A program made the translations under genes and the position numbers. Below the pieces are notes generated by a model. The model was not told where the DNA came from. It worked only from the letters and a program-made list of their open reading frames with translations, and made no database searches. A DNA stretch of 64,000 nucleotides from Spizellomyces punctatus DAOM BR117 (lineage: Eukaryota; Chytridiomycota; Chytridiomycetes; Spizellomycetales; Spizellomycetaceae): the NCBI RefSeq assembly GCF_000182565.1, contig NW_015971538.1:1147736-1211735 (forward strand). Reading direction: 5' to 3'. Within the stretch, counting starts at the first letter, position 1, and each line of letters opens with the position of its first letter. Shown here one piece after another: positions 11,645-24,400 of the stretch.

Positions 11645-12892
11645 ATGGTCGTTCAGTGGGCTCCTCTCAACCTCCCAATGCCGAGGCGGCGTCAGACGGC
11701 GTCTGTTCTCATGTGGATATTGTCTATCCCCACCCTCATAGTCATCTTCTTTTACCTTTTGTTCACTCCACAATATACCCCATGGGTTCTCGCCTACCTT
11801 GTCTTCTTGGCGTTGGACCCAACTCCCGAGACTGGCAGCAGGCGCATTATGCTGTTTCGAAAACTCCCATTCTGGAGGTGGATTAAAGACTACTTTCCCA
11901 TAGGCTTGGTCAAGACGGTTGACTTGGACCCGAGCAAGAATTACTTGTTTGGCTATCACCCACACGGTACGCTTGCTGAAATAATAATTGTTGATAATTT
12001 TCATTATATTTACAGGAAGGTGCATTTTTAGGGATTATCGGTATTGGCGCATGGACGAACTTTGCTACTGAGGCTTCGGATTTCGCTGGGAAATTCCCTG
12101 GCATCAACCTTCGTCTGATGACACTTCAAACAAACTTCCACCTGCCCTTGTGGCGTGAAGTCTTACTGTGTATGCTTTTGCAACGTTTGTATGACCGCGC
12201 AGGATCAGTTCTGACTCATTTCATATTCAGGCCTCGGTATCTCTTCCGTAAGTCGACGCTCCTGCGATAACATTCTCAACAAGGGACCAGGTCATTCTTG
12301 CATGATTGTCGTTGGAGGCGCCACGGAATCGCTAGCAGCGTTCCCCTACACGGCGGATTTGACGATCAAGAAGCGTCTCGGATTCATCAAGGTTGCTCTT
12401 CGTAACGGTGCAAACCTTGTACCTGTGTTTTCTTTCGGAGAGAATGGTATTATCTCTTTTTAGCGCCTAGCCGGCTGTGCTGGTACTTACATCTTGTATG
12501 ACCAGATATCTGGGATCAAGTTCCTAACCCGCCCGGCTCCATGGTTAGAACCATCCAGGTTTTGTTCCAGCGGTACATGACCTTTGCTCCGCCGCTTTTC
12601 TTTGGCCGTGGTATCTTCCAGTATAATGTTGGCATCATGCCGTACCGTCGCCCGGTCATATCAGTTGGTAAGTAACACGGCCTAATTTGGCTAAAGAGAT
12701 ACAATCAGTTGACACTAGGCCCTTGCCTTCACAGTTGGAAAACCCATAGAATGCCCCAAAATCGAAAATCCCAGCACTGAAGTCATCCTTGAATACCAAA
12801 AGAAGTATCTTGATGGACTGCAAGCAATATGGGATGAGCATAAAGACAAGTACGCGCCCAAGCGCAAGCGGGAGCTGCGTTTTATCGAATAG
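11645..12892 (+). CDS. DGAT2: diacylglycerol O-acyltransferase type 2
   Basis: Forms triacylglycerol from diacylglycerol and acyl-CoA at the ER and lipid droplet, the main storage lipid of chytrid zoospores. Motifs: NYLFGYHPHG (the family-defining HPHG), IIGIGAWTNFATEA, ILNKGPGHSCMIVVGGATE, RLGFIKVALRNGANLVPVFS followed by FGEN, then PPLFFGRGIF and MPYRRPVISVVGKPIECPK. Two hydrophobic segments near the N-terminus (about residues 20-60) form the expected membrane hairpin. Four introns are inferred, at about 11968-12016, 12171-12231, 12446-12505 and 12666-12732; the first one splits HPHG and uses the acceptor ending GAAG. The protein ends KRKRELRFIE, a basic tail as in other DGAT2 enzymes. Start ATG is preceded by CATC; no earlier in-frame ATG fits. 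Convergent with the 3-hydroxyacyl-CoA dehydrogenase gene. Confidence 0.94.
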
Positions 12893-13109
12893 GCCCATGC
12901 AATGGGTTTTATATAGTGATGACTAGGACCCTGGACCTCATAGACATTCTGTAGGTCCTCATTGACTGTGAGGGTTTGAACGGTGGTCTTTCTGTTGTTA
13001 GGAAGACCAGGGCGTTCAGTTTGTTACATATTTAATATTATCAGAGTACAAGATGCAGGCAATTCCGGTGTGTCTATAATATATTATTTGATGACCAAAC
13101 TCTAGCTAC

Positions 13110-14684
13110 CTATTTGGCACTGTAAGTATAGAAACCACGACCTGTCTTTTTGCCTAAGCATTCGAAATGATCGGATTAGCTATGCCGGTGTAGGCAAAAA
13201 AGTACCGCAGGGGAAGCAGATACCTAAAAATCCCGCATCGACGTATTTAACTAGCAATGGAGCTGGTCTGTACTTGTCGTCGCCAAGTTGCGAGTGAAGC
13301 ACCTTCATAATGGACAAGCAGGTGTCGAGACCAATAAAGTCGGCCAGTGTCAAAGGACCCATCGGAACATTGGTGCCCAACTTCATGGTAGTATCAATGT
13401 CCTCTCGCGTGGCAATTCCCTAACGTTAATTGAATCGTCTGTCAGTAGCGGCAAACGAGAGCGCGTCGACGCTAAGCCAAAACGCACATCTTGCAAAACA
13501 AAAACTGCTTCGTTGATGTAGGGCATCAAAACTCTGTTGGCAATAAATCCTGGCATATCCGAGGACTGGGTTGTCGTTTTTCCCATGGCGTGCGCAAGCG
13601 CCAGAGTAGTTGTGAGGGTTGCCGGCGACGTGGCAAGGCCAGGAATGATTTCGACAAGTTTCATGACGGGGACTTGAAGGATGGGGCGTGAGACGCATCT
13701 GGGGCACATCGTGCCAGGAGGAACTTACCGGGATTCATAAAGTGCATGCCAATCACCTTTGTTTTGCATCGACAAAGAAACGCAAGAATAAGGATAAAGA
13801 CAGGTCGACAAAGGAAGAAACTCATACGGGGCCATACCTTATCCGGCCGCTTGGTAGACGCTGCAATCTTGGTGATTGAAATTGACGATGTATTGGAAGC
13901 GAGAATAGCATGCTTTGGTGTGATTTTATCCAAGTTCGAAAATAATTCACGCTTGAGAGATGGGTTCTCTGTTACAGCCTGACAGAACAATCCAAGTTTA
14001 CAACCGCTCAGAAACACATGAGGTGACGAGCTCGAACCTTCAGATAGAGCGTACCTCAATTGCAAAGTCGACATTCTTAAAGTCGTTCATGTCCGTCGTG
14101 ACCGATATCCGCTTCTTGGCCTGCTCCTTTTCTTCTTCAGAGATCTTGCCCTTCAACACATCTTTCTGCAAGAGGAGATCTGGCCGAGAACCTACATTAA
14201 TTGCGGTGTACACTAGCAAAATGAAGCTCCACCATTGCCAGACAGCGGTAAGCCTGTTTTCGTTTTTGCATCTCGAGTTTCAGCAGACCCCAAAGAACTA
14301 GGACCGCCCAGAAACCCCAAATAATCATGGTAAACGTCTAGAATACATACCCATGAACTTCCACCCTCTGTCCAGCTGGGTCTTGTTCGCGTCCAACAAC
14401 ACGACAGGCAGCTTGGAAACATGTGCTGCAACCAATCCTATACCGACGCCCATTTGACCGGCCCCCACTACTCCGATTCGGCCAATATTGCTGAGGTCGA
14501 CGGAAGCATCGAGAACACGAGGTGTGGTGTGAAAGCGACCCTGTAAACAAGTAGATTAACAATTTGGTTGGGAAACGACGCGACGCTACAGCACTGATGC
14601 ACGCACAGTCGCCCCCCACGATCGAACGTTTAGGGACCCGGCAGAACGTGCGAAGCAGGACGAGAGACGAGCAGAGGTGAGCAT
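13110..14684 (-). CDS. HADH: mitochondrial-type 3-hydroxyacyl-CoA dehydrogenase
   Basis: Oxidises L-3-hydroxyacyl-CoA with NAD in beta-oxidation. The Rossmann motif is [20 protein letters not shown], followed by [17 protein letters not shown] (catalytic Ser-type motif), [39 protein letters not shown] and [19 protein letters not shown], ending [16 protein letters not shown] first exon of 26 codons ([20 protein letters not shown]) is Arg/Ser-rich without acids, a good mitochondrial targeting peptide, and its splice to [10 protein letters not shown] is in frame. Several further introns lie at about 14541-14600, 14191-14341, 13985-14055, 13737-13837, 13423-13488 and 13150-13223; the last joins VDAGFLG to KKTGRGF. 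Usual length for the family. Mitochondrial location is inferred from the presequence. Confidence 0.93.
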
Positions 14685-15481
14685 GACGATGATGGTTCAC
14701 ACAGCAAGATAGTGCAGAAGAAAAAGTTGTGGTGTCGACCTTCGACTTTGGGCTACGTTGGGAGACGTTTGTTGTAGGTAATGGGCGGTTCGACTCCGGG
14801 CAGGCCAAGGGTGACAGTCCCTTCTGCCCTATTTTAACTCTGAAGAATGGAAAATAAACCAACCAGCTGCAACTTGCGGCATTTGCAATCCGGATGATAT
14901 GATAAACCTTTGCCAGAATACAACAGGAGAAGATATAATATATTGCAGAATGGAAGATGAGACGTGGTGACGTGCAGGTAACGGCCTGCGACGTTAAACT
15001 ATTTAGCTTCTCCCATTCCGCTAACAGTCCAAAAGAACTCTGCCAGGTCTCAATCAAAAGTTGGTATTTATGTAAACGTACAAGGGCACACTAGCACACT
15101 GAGGGTAGCGATCTAGCACGCAGAGTGCCTACAGGAACCTCAAAAGTTCATTCCGATGGCCCTATCATTCTACTCCACTCACGGAAAACACATATGAATT
15201 ACCACCATGGTTCGGGAGGACATCCTCCCTCTGATCAAACCTCGCTCGAATGACATGGTTTCGCTTGAAAGCATCCGTTGAAAACAGTTCTTTGTGGCAA
15301 GGCCCATTGAAGAACATGTCAACAGTTGTAAGCGTCATGGTCACGTTGGCGCCCTTAGTCAGCGAACGCGTACGCGTCCGTCGTGTGTGCCAAAAATGAT
15401 GAACTAGCATTTCTGTTGCGAAGAGGACAGCATTTGTGCTGGCACACATCTCAGGCGTTTTTCACGGCGAAGTAGCCTAAA
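14685..15481. other. divergent intergenic region (HADH / giant axonemal gene)
   Basis: About 800 bp upstream of both the minus-strand HADH gene and the plus-strand ASH gene. No coding motif is visible; a fragment at 14786-14800 looks like a tRNA B box but has no matching acceptor arm (see rejected). It probably holds both promoters. Confidence 0.5.
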
Positions 15482-18400
15482 ATGGAGAATCGACCGCCCG
15501 GAGATCGTCCGGGCGGCCTTCCGCCAGATGATATTCCGATCGCACCTCCAGACGACTACTCCCTAGATGATCGGCCATCTCAAGTTTCTGAGCACGTACA
15601 GCCGATTAGAGGAGATCGGGAGGCAGTTAAAAGAAAGACGAGAGCGCAGAAATTATGGGATTTGTTGAAGGCGCACGTTGTAAGTTGGTCGATACTCATT
15701 CTGGATTTGCTGTGCTATATTTGTATTCAACCTGCATGTCCTATATTGCAGCAACGCGGGTTTTTCCATTCCCTTTTGAATACTCGCGCCGGTACCTCGT
15801 CCGATTTTCTAACACTTGTGGATCGACTGTGGACATTGGTGCACTTATACTCTCCAAAAAGTGGCCGTCAAACTCAAAAGGACAGCACGACTGAATTCGT
15901 CATGGCTGGATGGGCGCGTATCAAGGCCGAGCAGCATGCTTTGGAACGACAAAGGGCTCGAGCAGTGGACACAGGGATGGGTGGGCTTCCTCCGCGCCGG
16001 CAGTCTCTTCCCACAGGGTCATTGCACGGGGCGGGTATGTCAGCGGACCAAGACGTGGATCGGGGTGTTACGATGCCTGACACGATTTCGGAAGAGCGGG
16101 AACAAGGTTACGGCCCAACGAATACGCACTTGCCTGGCTTGTTGGCAGGAATAGAGAACGAGGAAGATAAAGGAGGGGAACCTTACCCAACAGCGCCGGG
16201 GAGACGAGGATTAGGATTGGAAGGTCTCAACTTAGATAGCATACCAAGTATTAATGTGAGCAAAGATCTCATGCAAATAGCTAAGGGGCTGCATGTTCAA
16301 CCGTTGGGTATGTTCATATTGGTCTATTCCCATGCTGCTACAGGAACTCATTACACGATCTCTTCAGATGAAGCCGATTTCTACACGGTGCAGGTGCATT
16401 TCAACCGTGGATGGAAATTGCTCCTGCTTGGACTCAACCAAGCCGAATCATTTGCGCGATATATGGCCATGGTAGCCTTACGGCGGGCAATTCCCATGAT
16501 CAACGACACTCTCCTGGATTCCACAACCCGGGAGGTTAGAAAAATATCTGTCGTTCTTTGATGAACCCTCAGGGTTTCTCGCTTTATTGATGGCCCGATG
16601 ACTCATGCTTTGACCTGCTGTCCATAGAGCCTCATTCGCGTACTGGTCAACTTGATGGTTTCTGATGAGAGAACGGAGAATCGTTTGAAGGCGGTATATC
16701 TATTAGGCCAATTGGGGTTTTATCTTGGGGCTGTGCGAGAGCATGACCACCTTCTTATGCTGGTGGGTTTGTGAACATTTTTTTGCCTGAAGCTTGGACA
16801 TGCAGGTAACGCCAATTCATCCTCTAGGCATTTAAAGAGCTAGTACGGAGACTCCTCGAAATCCAGTACAAAGAGAAACGTAAGCCGGTAATGGTCGCTG
16901 TTTCCATGCTTCTGCTCAATCTTGTTGTGCAACGCGGCGCTTAATTCCTTTTACGAACATCAGGCCAACGATCCAGATCGCTTTTCAAATGCAGACCGTG
17001 CACTTAAGATCTACCTGCTGCATGCGATTGGCAAATTTACACGATTTGTTCACAAACAATCGCGTTTTGCGGAAGATGTTGTCATGTACATTCTTCACGA
17101 AGAGTTCGACAAAGGAGACTCGAAAGTCAAGCAACCCGTTCAGAAAACTGGCATTAAAGAAATGGATCAGGATCCATCCTTGCATGTCGTTCGAGCTTTA
17201 CTGGGTGTTCTGAACAATGAGGTACTTCTTAAAGCAATGATGGAGTACCAAATAAATTGCTAAGATGGTGAGCGCCATACTCAGATGAAACGAACGGATG
17301 CGAATCACAAATACGTGGGTGCCATTTTCAAGAAATATGTTCATCCCCTGATGAGGTCGACCGATCAGTCCTTGCAAATGATGGCAGTGCAGTTCATCAG
17401 GTATGCGAGCACATGCTGACGTTAACAACTTTAATCGCACGCTAATCTCTTTATATCTCAGTAATTGGTTGCCCATCATGAACGATGATGCGATTCTGCT
17501 TGGGATCGACACAGTTATATCTGGATTAAAAGAAACGAAGGATCTGCATGTGCCAAACTTTGATCGTGCGATGTACGACGCCGAGTATCGTGCTCTAGTC
17601 AAGGTAGATAACATTGATCGCAATGGGCCTTCGATTCATATCAGTAACATCTCCAGCGTAGCGAACCCGTTCCGAAGAATCCCGGATGGCAATGCGCTCC
17701 AAGTTGCTCCGCCAGCTACTTCAGGTTCCCGGCACGTTCGCAAGATTGGTGCCAGTACCTGACCACCCCGGTTTTTTTGTCGAAGTCAACTCTAGCATGA
17801 TGTACACCAAGGGAGTTGCGGTCAATCTTCCCATTCACCCGAAATCCAGCGTGACACTTACCAGACCATTACCGAGCATTCCGGGCGTCCCACAGGGTGG
17901 TACAACGATTCCGCCAGTCTTCATGGTTAGTAGATCCGTGCTTTTTGTGGGAATGTGCTCTCTGAATATACTTAGGTTCCGTTATGTAGGATCCTCTTTG
18001 GGCAGAAAAACAAAAGCCTCCACAGTATCGATACGAGTACCTTGAGCGTACGGGAGAAGTACCTGGTCTACCATATGGATATACTTGCGCGCCTGCGCCT
18101 CTCGTGGAAGTAAATGAGTCTGCGACACCCGATCAAGCCAGCAAGGAGATCAAGGGCACTCTGAAGGCAGCTGCGGATGTTTTATCACAACAACCTGGGA
18201 CTACTTTAGATTCTGGACGATTCTCGGCTCGGCCTGGACCTCCAGATGCCCGAGCCGTGCGTCGAGCGGCCTTACAAGCCGTTGACACAGCACCGATGGC
18301 TGCCAGTGCTCGAAAAGGATCTGTTATGGCCATGTCTTCACGGCGCGTACCTTCAGGGAACCGGCCAACGTCATCGAGTCGGCCTCGCCGTGCAAGCACC

Positions 18401-21400
18401 ATGGGGAGCGCAAATGCTGGAGACCTCAGCATGGAAAGGGCAAGGTCACGTTCGGGAAGTCAAGTATCCCTAGTACCAAAGAAACGTGCAGGTATTAAGG
18501 ATCGAGGACCAATACCGCCAGGAACGGCGAGAGTTCCGCAGAAGAGTGACCTCAATCCGTATGACGGCAGGCGTGTCCCACCTGGGTTTCTCAACATATG
18601 CCCCTTTCCCGGATATGATCCTGATCGAGTCGATCGCGCTGCTTTGCCAGTTTCTGCCATTTACGGGAAGCAAATGGGCCCTGGTCGTGGTCCTCCTGGG
18701 GTGGGATCCATGGCGCCAGCGAAACAGAAGGCAATTATTGATGCCAGACCTGGATTTGACGTACCGGAAGGTTTTACGGTAGACAGACATCCAGTGCTCT
18801 GGCCAAGTCGAATTCCGTATGTTTTTCCACAAAGCTTAACATATTGCTACGACGGACTTTGAAAGTAACCGGCTCCTATCTCTATTTAGCAACTTGCGGA
18901 GTATGGCGAACCCAACCGACTTCCCGATCAATGCGCCAGTTCTCTTCGACATAATTCAGCCTGGCACCACACATCTCCAAAGAGTTATGACTCGGGTGAC
19001 CAGCATCAACAAAGAAATGGCTGCCGTGAGTGTGCAGCGAGAAGCCAATGAAGAGTAGGTTCTTCATATAGACAGCTTGCATCAGCACTTCTCACACTGA
19101 CACTTGAACGTACTCAAGCGAAATGCTTTCTGTTGGAGCTACCTTCAATATCTTCATTCGTACACGACAGAACCCCTCGGAGTGGATTTCGGTCAACTTA
19201 GAAGTCGTTGACGACGACTATGTGGACGGTATGTAGAATAGCTTCATGTTACATTACTTTGCGCGCTGCTTATGAGACACCTCAGATATTGGTTTTAGCA
19301 AACCAAGGCCCTTGGGGACTGCTTCTGGAGCCAGCTCGCTAGCATCCTTGGTGAACATTAAAGATGCTGAGAACCGGAGCAGCATGGCAAGAAGAACTTC
19401 TCAGGCCGCAACTGCGGTACCTGCGCAAGCGCAAGCACAATCAACTGTGCCGCTGCCGGCCGGATTCACATCACAGGGAGAACCGTATTTTGCCCCCCCT
19501 ATCAATATGCCGCCTTTTCCGGTTGGGTATACTATCAACAGCATCCCGTACTTTGGCCGTACGTCTACTATCAAGCCACCACCTCTGGGAATGACCTCCC
19601 TGGGCACCAGGTTTTACTCTGCTGATGGTAAACCACCAGGCGATCAAGCTAGTCGTAACCACTTGGCAGGTTATGACAACAGTGGACACCCGTTCTTCAT
19701 TCCACGAGGCTGTACAGTACCTCCCCCTGCCGGATTCACTACCGATGGGATTGCGTATTATGATATATTTTCCTTGATGCACCATCGGGGCGTTATGGTT
19801 CTCCCTACGCCCCTCGCCGCTCGAGCAGCCTGGCCGGTATTCGAAGATGAGGAAGAAGACGCGGAAGAGGACGGCAGTGGATCTCTCAGCAGACTAGGGT
19901 CCACGACCAACCTAACAAGGAGAGGCAGTCGGGCTGCTCTCCGGAGGAAAACCGTGCATGCTGTCGATCAAGCACTTCTTACCGCGCAATTAGTGGAGAG
20001 CTTAGAGGAGAGCCAACCGCAGTTGAAGCAGAATTTCCTCAAAGGTCGCCAAAGGGCAGTGGGAGTTGTGAGAAGGGTTGCGGAATTCGAGCGCTTGCGA
20101 GGAAAACCGGACTCGGAAGATATAGACGAGGAACTAAATCTACAAGATCCGGAAGACATCGTGGGCTTCCTTCGAGATAGCGAGGATTTAGCATACCTGC
20201 GTCCCTCAACAATTCGAGTTAATATTGAGCCTAGTGTTTTGGATTTCCAGAGCGTGCACGCACCCGTTACGAAAGCCGCCGTGCTTAGATATAGGGCAGG
20301 CCGTGGTGACTATGGAGAGAGGGACTTCTTTGTGTCAGTTGAGCCTGTGGACGTGTTTGCCATCAAGCTGTTTCATTTGAAATTGCAAGGCGAGGGAGTA
20401 ATGGAGATTGGCGTAACATACTATCCCACCGCCATGAAGACGGACCGAGTTGAAGGTTCTTTGAACCTCATCGACGACTCAGGGAAGAAGATGGGCAGTT
20501 GCTCGATGGTGGCGCTACGCCAAAGCTTCATTAAAGTGAGCCCGATCTCCATTGATGCGGGATGGACGCTACCGGATCGACGAAAGGAGGTTTATGTAAA
20601 ACTTGAGAATATATCCAGTGGTGCGGCGATGGTCACAATTCAATTACACAGTGAACTGCAAGCATATCAAGCAGAAAGTCCCACTGGATCCACTCAATGG
20701 ATGTCTTCAAACGACGAGAAGGAATCAATTTCCAAGGGAGACGACGATGACGGCGCTCCAAGGAAGGTCAAAGCTCCACCATTTGTGCTGCCGGTACGTC
20801 AACTGAAACTCCAGCCGCACGAATCCAAGACCTTTCCCGTGTATTTTGAACCAACAAAACTTGGTCATTTCGCCGACGTGGTGGAAATCAATGGCCCTGG
20901 TGGCGATCTGATCCATGTCAAGATTACCGGAATTGCGGGCATCCCTATTGCTGTTTATCCGGAAGGCGAAGAAAATTCACGAGCAGGTGCAGCAGAACTT
21001 ACCCGCGAGCGATGCGAGTTCATGAGGAAGTTTAGGAGAGCCGATTCAAAGGAAAAGCTACATGTTGGGCTCACGGCGGAAGATACTGCTATTTTGAAGA
21101 ACATGATGTCTGCAACGTCTGACCAAGAATCGCGCAAGGAAGCGCATACAATGGATTTTGGAATATGTTCTGCGGAGCCGCACGAACGGATGCGATGCTT
21201 GACGCTCATGAATTTAGCGGATGTCCCGGTGACTGTTGGCCTCTTCCCTCATCATCCGGCGCTCCGGTGTCCGTATTTGGTGCGCATTGCTCCGCGCATG
21301 GCAAATACAGTGGAAGTCTTCTTCACTGTGTCCGACGGTCCTCCCGCTGTGCGGGGGAACTTACGCACCGCGATCGAAGTTATATGTCCCGAGTTTCAGA

Positions 21401-24400
21401 ACATTCCGCTAAACATTCGGGCGTACATCGGACAGCCCCTCTTTTTCCCATCTTGGGAGTACGCATTTTTCAAACCATGCCGAATTAACCGACAAGAGCA
21501 ACTAACAATGACTCTGATCAACGAGTCACAATACCGGCTTCAGTTGGTTGTGGATAATCTAGGATTGCCCGGAGGTGCTGATCCGATCCGAAGTTACTTT
21601 GGCAGCACGTTGTCCTCGCAAGAGAATGACCCAACCGTGATCATGCCTCATTCCACCATCCCCGTTGCATTCACGTTTTTTGCCCGCGAACGTGGTCCTC
21701 TCCTACAAACAATTCAACTGCGCGTCGTTAAGCCATTCAATGTCACACTTCCTGCTGCATTTTTCAACAAACCCTTCAGTTTGATCGGAATTTGTATTGA
21801 ACCCTATGTGCATCGTCCTGGAGAGTTACCGGATAGAAATAGCATTGACTTCTTGAGAATGTGGATGTCGCACCCAAAACGACTGCTGGACGAATATCCT
21901 ACCCCTGAAGAAAAGGCCCAGCGCTTCGACTTAGCTAAACCAACAAAACCGTACACTCCTGGGAATAACGAATGTGATGTCACTTTTGCTAGAGACCCAG
22001 TGTCCTTTCGCGCAGGCAAGTTTTCTTTGGCAAGTAACATACCGGGAATGATATTTGATTGATAGGACTGATTGATGTTCAGGTGTTGCAAAGACCCCTG
22101 TTGGCCAAATGACGGATGCAGGTATGCGGCGCTCTCAACTACAGCCAATTCTGGTGCAGAACCGCGGCTCTCAATCCCGCAACATCATCTTCTTCACCTC
22201 TACATGCTTCAGTATCGATCCTAGAGCGAAGATGATGCAACCAGCTGATGCAGAAAATGTGGATGTCATGTTTCTCCCACCTATAGAAGCAAGCGAGCTG
22301 GTTTCATCTTTCGGTTTTGCCGTTGCACTACTTGATCACGACCACACATTTCATGCCATTCAACTGCAGGGGAAACCTCTCTCTGACTTCCTGGTGTTTC
22401 CACCCCCAGGCAAGGATCACACCATTGTGTTGGACTTTGGTCGTGTCGAAGTGTCTACACATTCGTTAGATATCAATGTAAAGCACGTCGTACTGTGCAA
22501 TAGTTATGACACAACGTACTCCTGGAACGTCAAGTTCGTGAGCAGCAAGCAGAAGTTTTCTGCTTTCGATGCTGGTATGATAATGGGTGAGCTCCAGACA
22601 TACGAGACCTTCGCGATACCGTTTCGATTTCACTGCGATACCAGTGGATCGTTCGAAACTATGGCGGAGATCTATATCAAGGAGACACTGGATCGTTTAG
22701 CGAAGCCTTCGAAGATTGTTACCGTTATCCTTCGAGGCCAAACAGTTAACACTTCCATGGGCGGTCTCCCGGATACCTTAGACTTTGGAAGCACCGTGGT
22801 ATTCCAAAAGAAAAGAAGGAAGTTTATGCTCGCAAACAATGGCTCAACAGAGGCGCAAGTAACCATCCTATCTCGACCACCGTTTGATGTTACGCCCAAA
22901 ACTTTCCCTATCGCACCTAAAGGACAACAAGAGATACAAGTAACTTATACTCCTACAGAATCTCGTACAAGCCAGGTTAAGATGCTCGTTTTCTCGAATC
23001 ACAAACTGTACCTGATATTGTTAACTGGTACTGGAGGCACCGCGGAGCTGATTTGCGAGAAATATGAGAACAAGGACGTCGATTTCGGCTATCAGCGCGA
23101 AGGCACTGTTGGGTGGCTATCTTTGTACTTGACAAACAAAGGCACGCTACCCCTGACTTTAAAAGCAGTAACAGCAGACAACTTGGACCTCGTCAAGCTG
23201 GAATATTTGACTGTTACATCAACAGTCCCGTATGAAGCGAACCGAGGGCCGGGACGCAATCTTAACAATGTTATAGTTCGTCGGGACTATTGGAGTATTC
23301 TGAAGCGTAAATTGGAAGTGTTCACTGTTTTGAAGCAACTCCTGGCTGGAACAACGGGTGTAAAAAAGAGCAAGGCAAAAGGAAGAAGACAGGACGGGCC
23401 ATCGGAGGAGGAAGGCAAGCAATTGCGCATCCATCGGACGGACTCTATCAACCCAACCGACCATGTCTTGGTACCTCAATTACCACAACTGCGGCCGTTT
23501 TACTCGTATCACTTCCGACTTGGTTATACCAGCAGATATCAAGCAAAAAAAGACACTAGTCTCATCTTTCATTACATGCCAATTACCACGGACGAGGAAG
23601 CCGACACGATATCCGCTCTTGTAAAGAGGATGTCTGTTCATGTTGTTGGGAATGTCTATCGTCCGCTGGAGCTTTACCCGCCATACCATGACTTTGGTCT
23701 GGCACCCGCAGAAGCTTACATACTTCCTGAAGCACGACGGATGGTTCGAAGAGAGCTTGCGGATGCATATGGCGTTATGCGAGAAGGTCAAAAGGAAGGC
23801 GAAGCAGTGCTTCAGCTGGAGGTGCTGAACATGTCCTTAGAGGCGCAAAACCTTACTCTGCAATCTATCAGCACCGAATTCACTGTGAACGGACGAACGT
23901 GGACATTGCAGCCAGGTGATAAGATCACCATCCCGATGGAGTTCCATCCTCCAAAAGAGCAAGTTCAATATCACGGCGAAGCGAGGTTTGTTCACAATTT
24001 TGGAACTGCTCTCGTGCGGTTAGCGGGAACGGGCGCCAGTGCGGATCTGTCAACAGAAGAGGTTCTTGATTTTGGCAGCCTGAAGGTCGGGTCAATAGGT
24101 TCAAAAACGCTACGGCTCCACAATAGAGGACTACTGGACTGTAGATATGTTTTGGAAATTGTTCAACCTGGACAAGACTTCACGCTCTTGGACGAGGAGC
24201 CCTTTGACCGAGAGGGAGTGATCGAAAGTGGAGGAGTTGAATCGCTAGAGGTTGAGTGCAACTGTGAACGTCTTCTGGAAGGTGCCGCAAGTATCGTAAT
24301 CAGATGGCTGCGAGTACCTCGCGGTGCCTGGGAAGAGCTTGTAATTCCCCTACTGGTGCAAGTCGGTATGCCTGTCTTCCGCCTCCAAAATATGGAGCTG

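Noticed and set aside
14730-14810. tRNA-like B box GGTTCGACTCC at about 14786
   Set aside because: The T stem has mismatches and no A box or pairing acceptor arm lies at the right distance.
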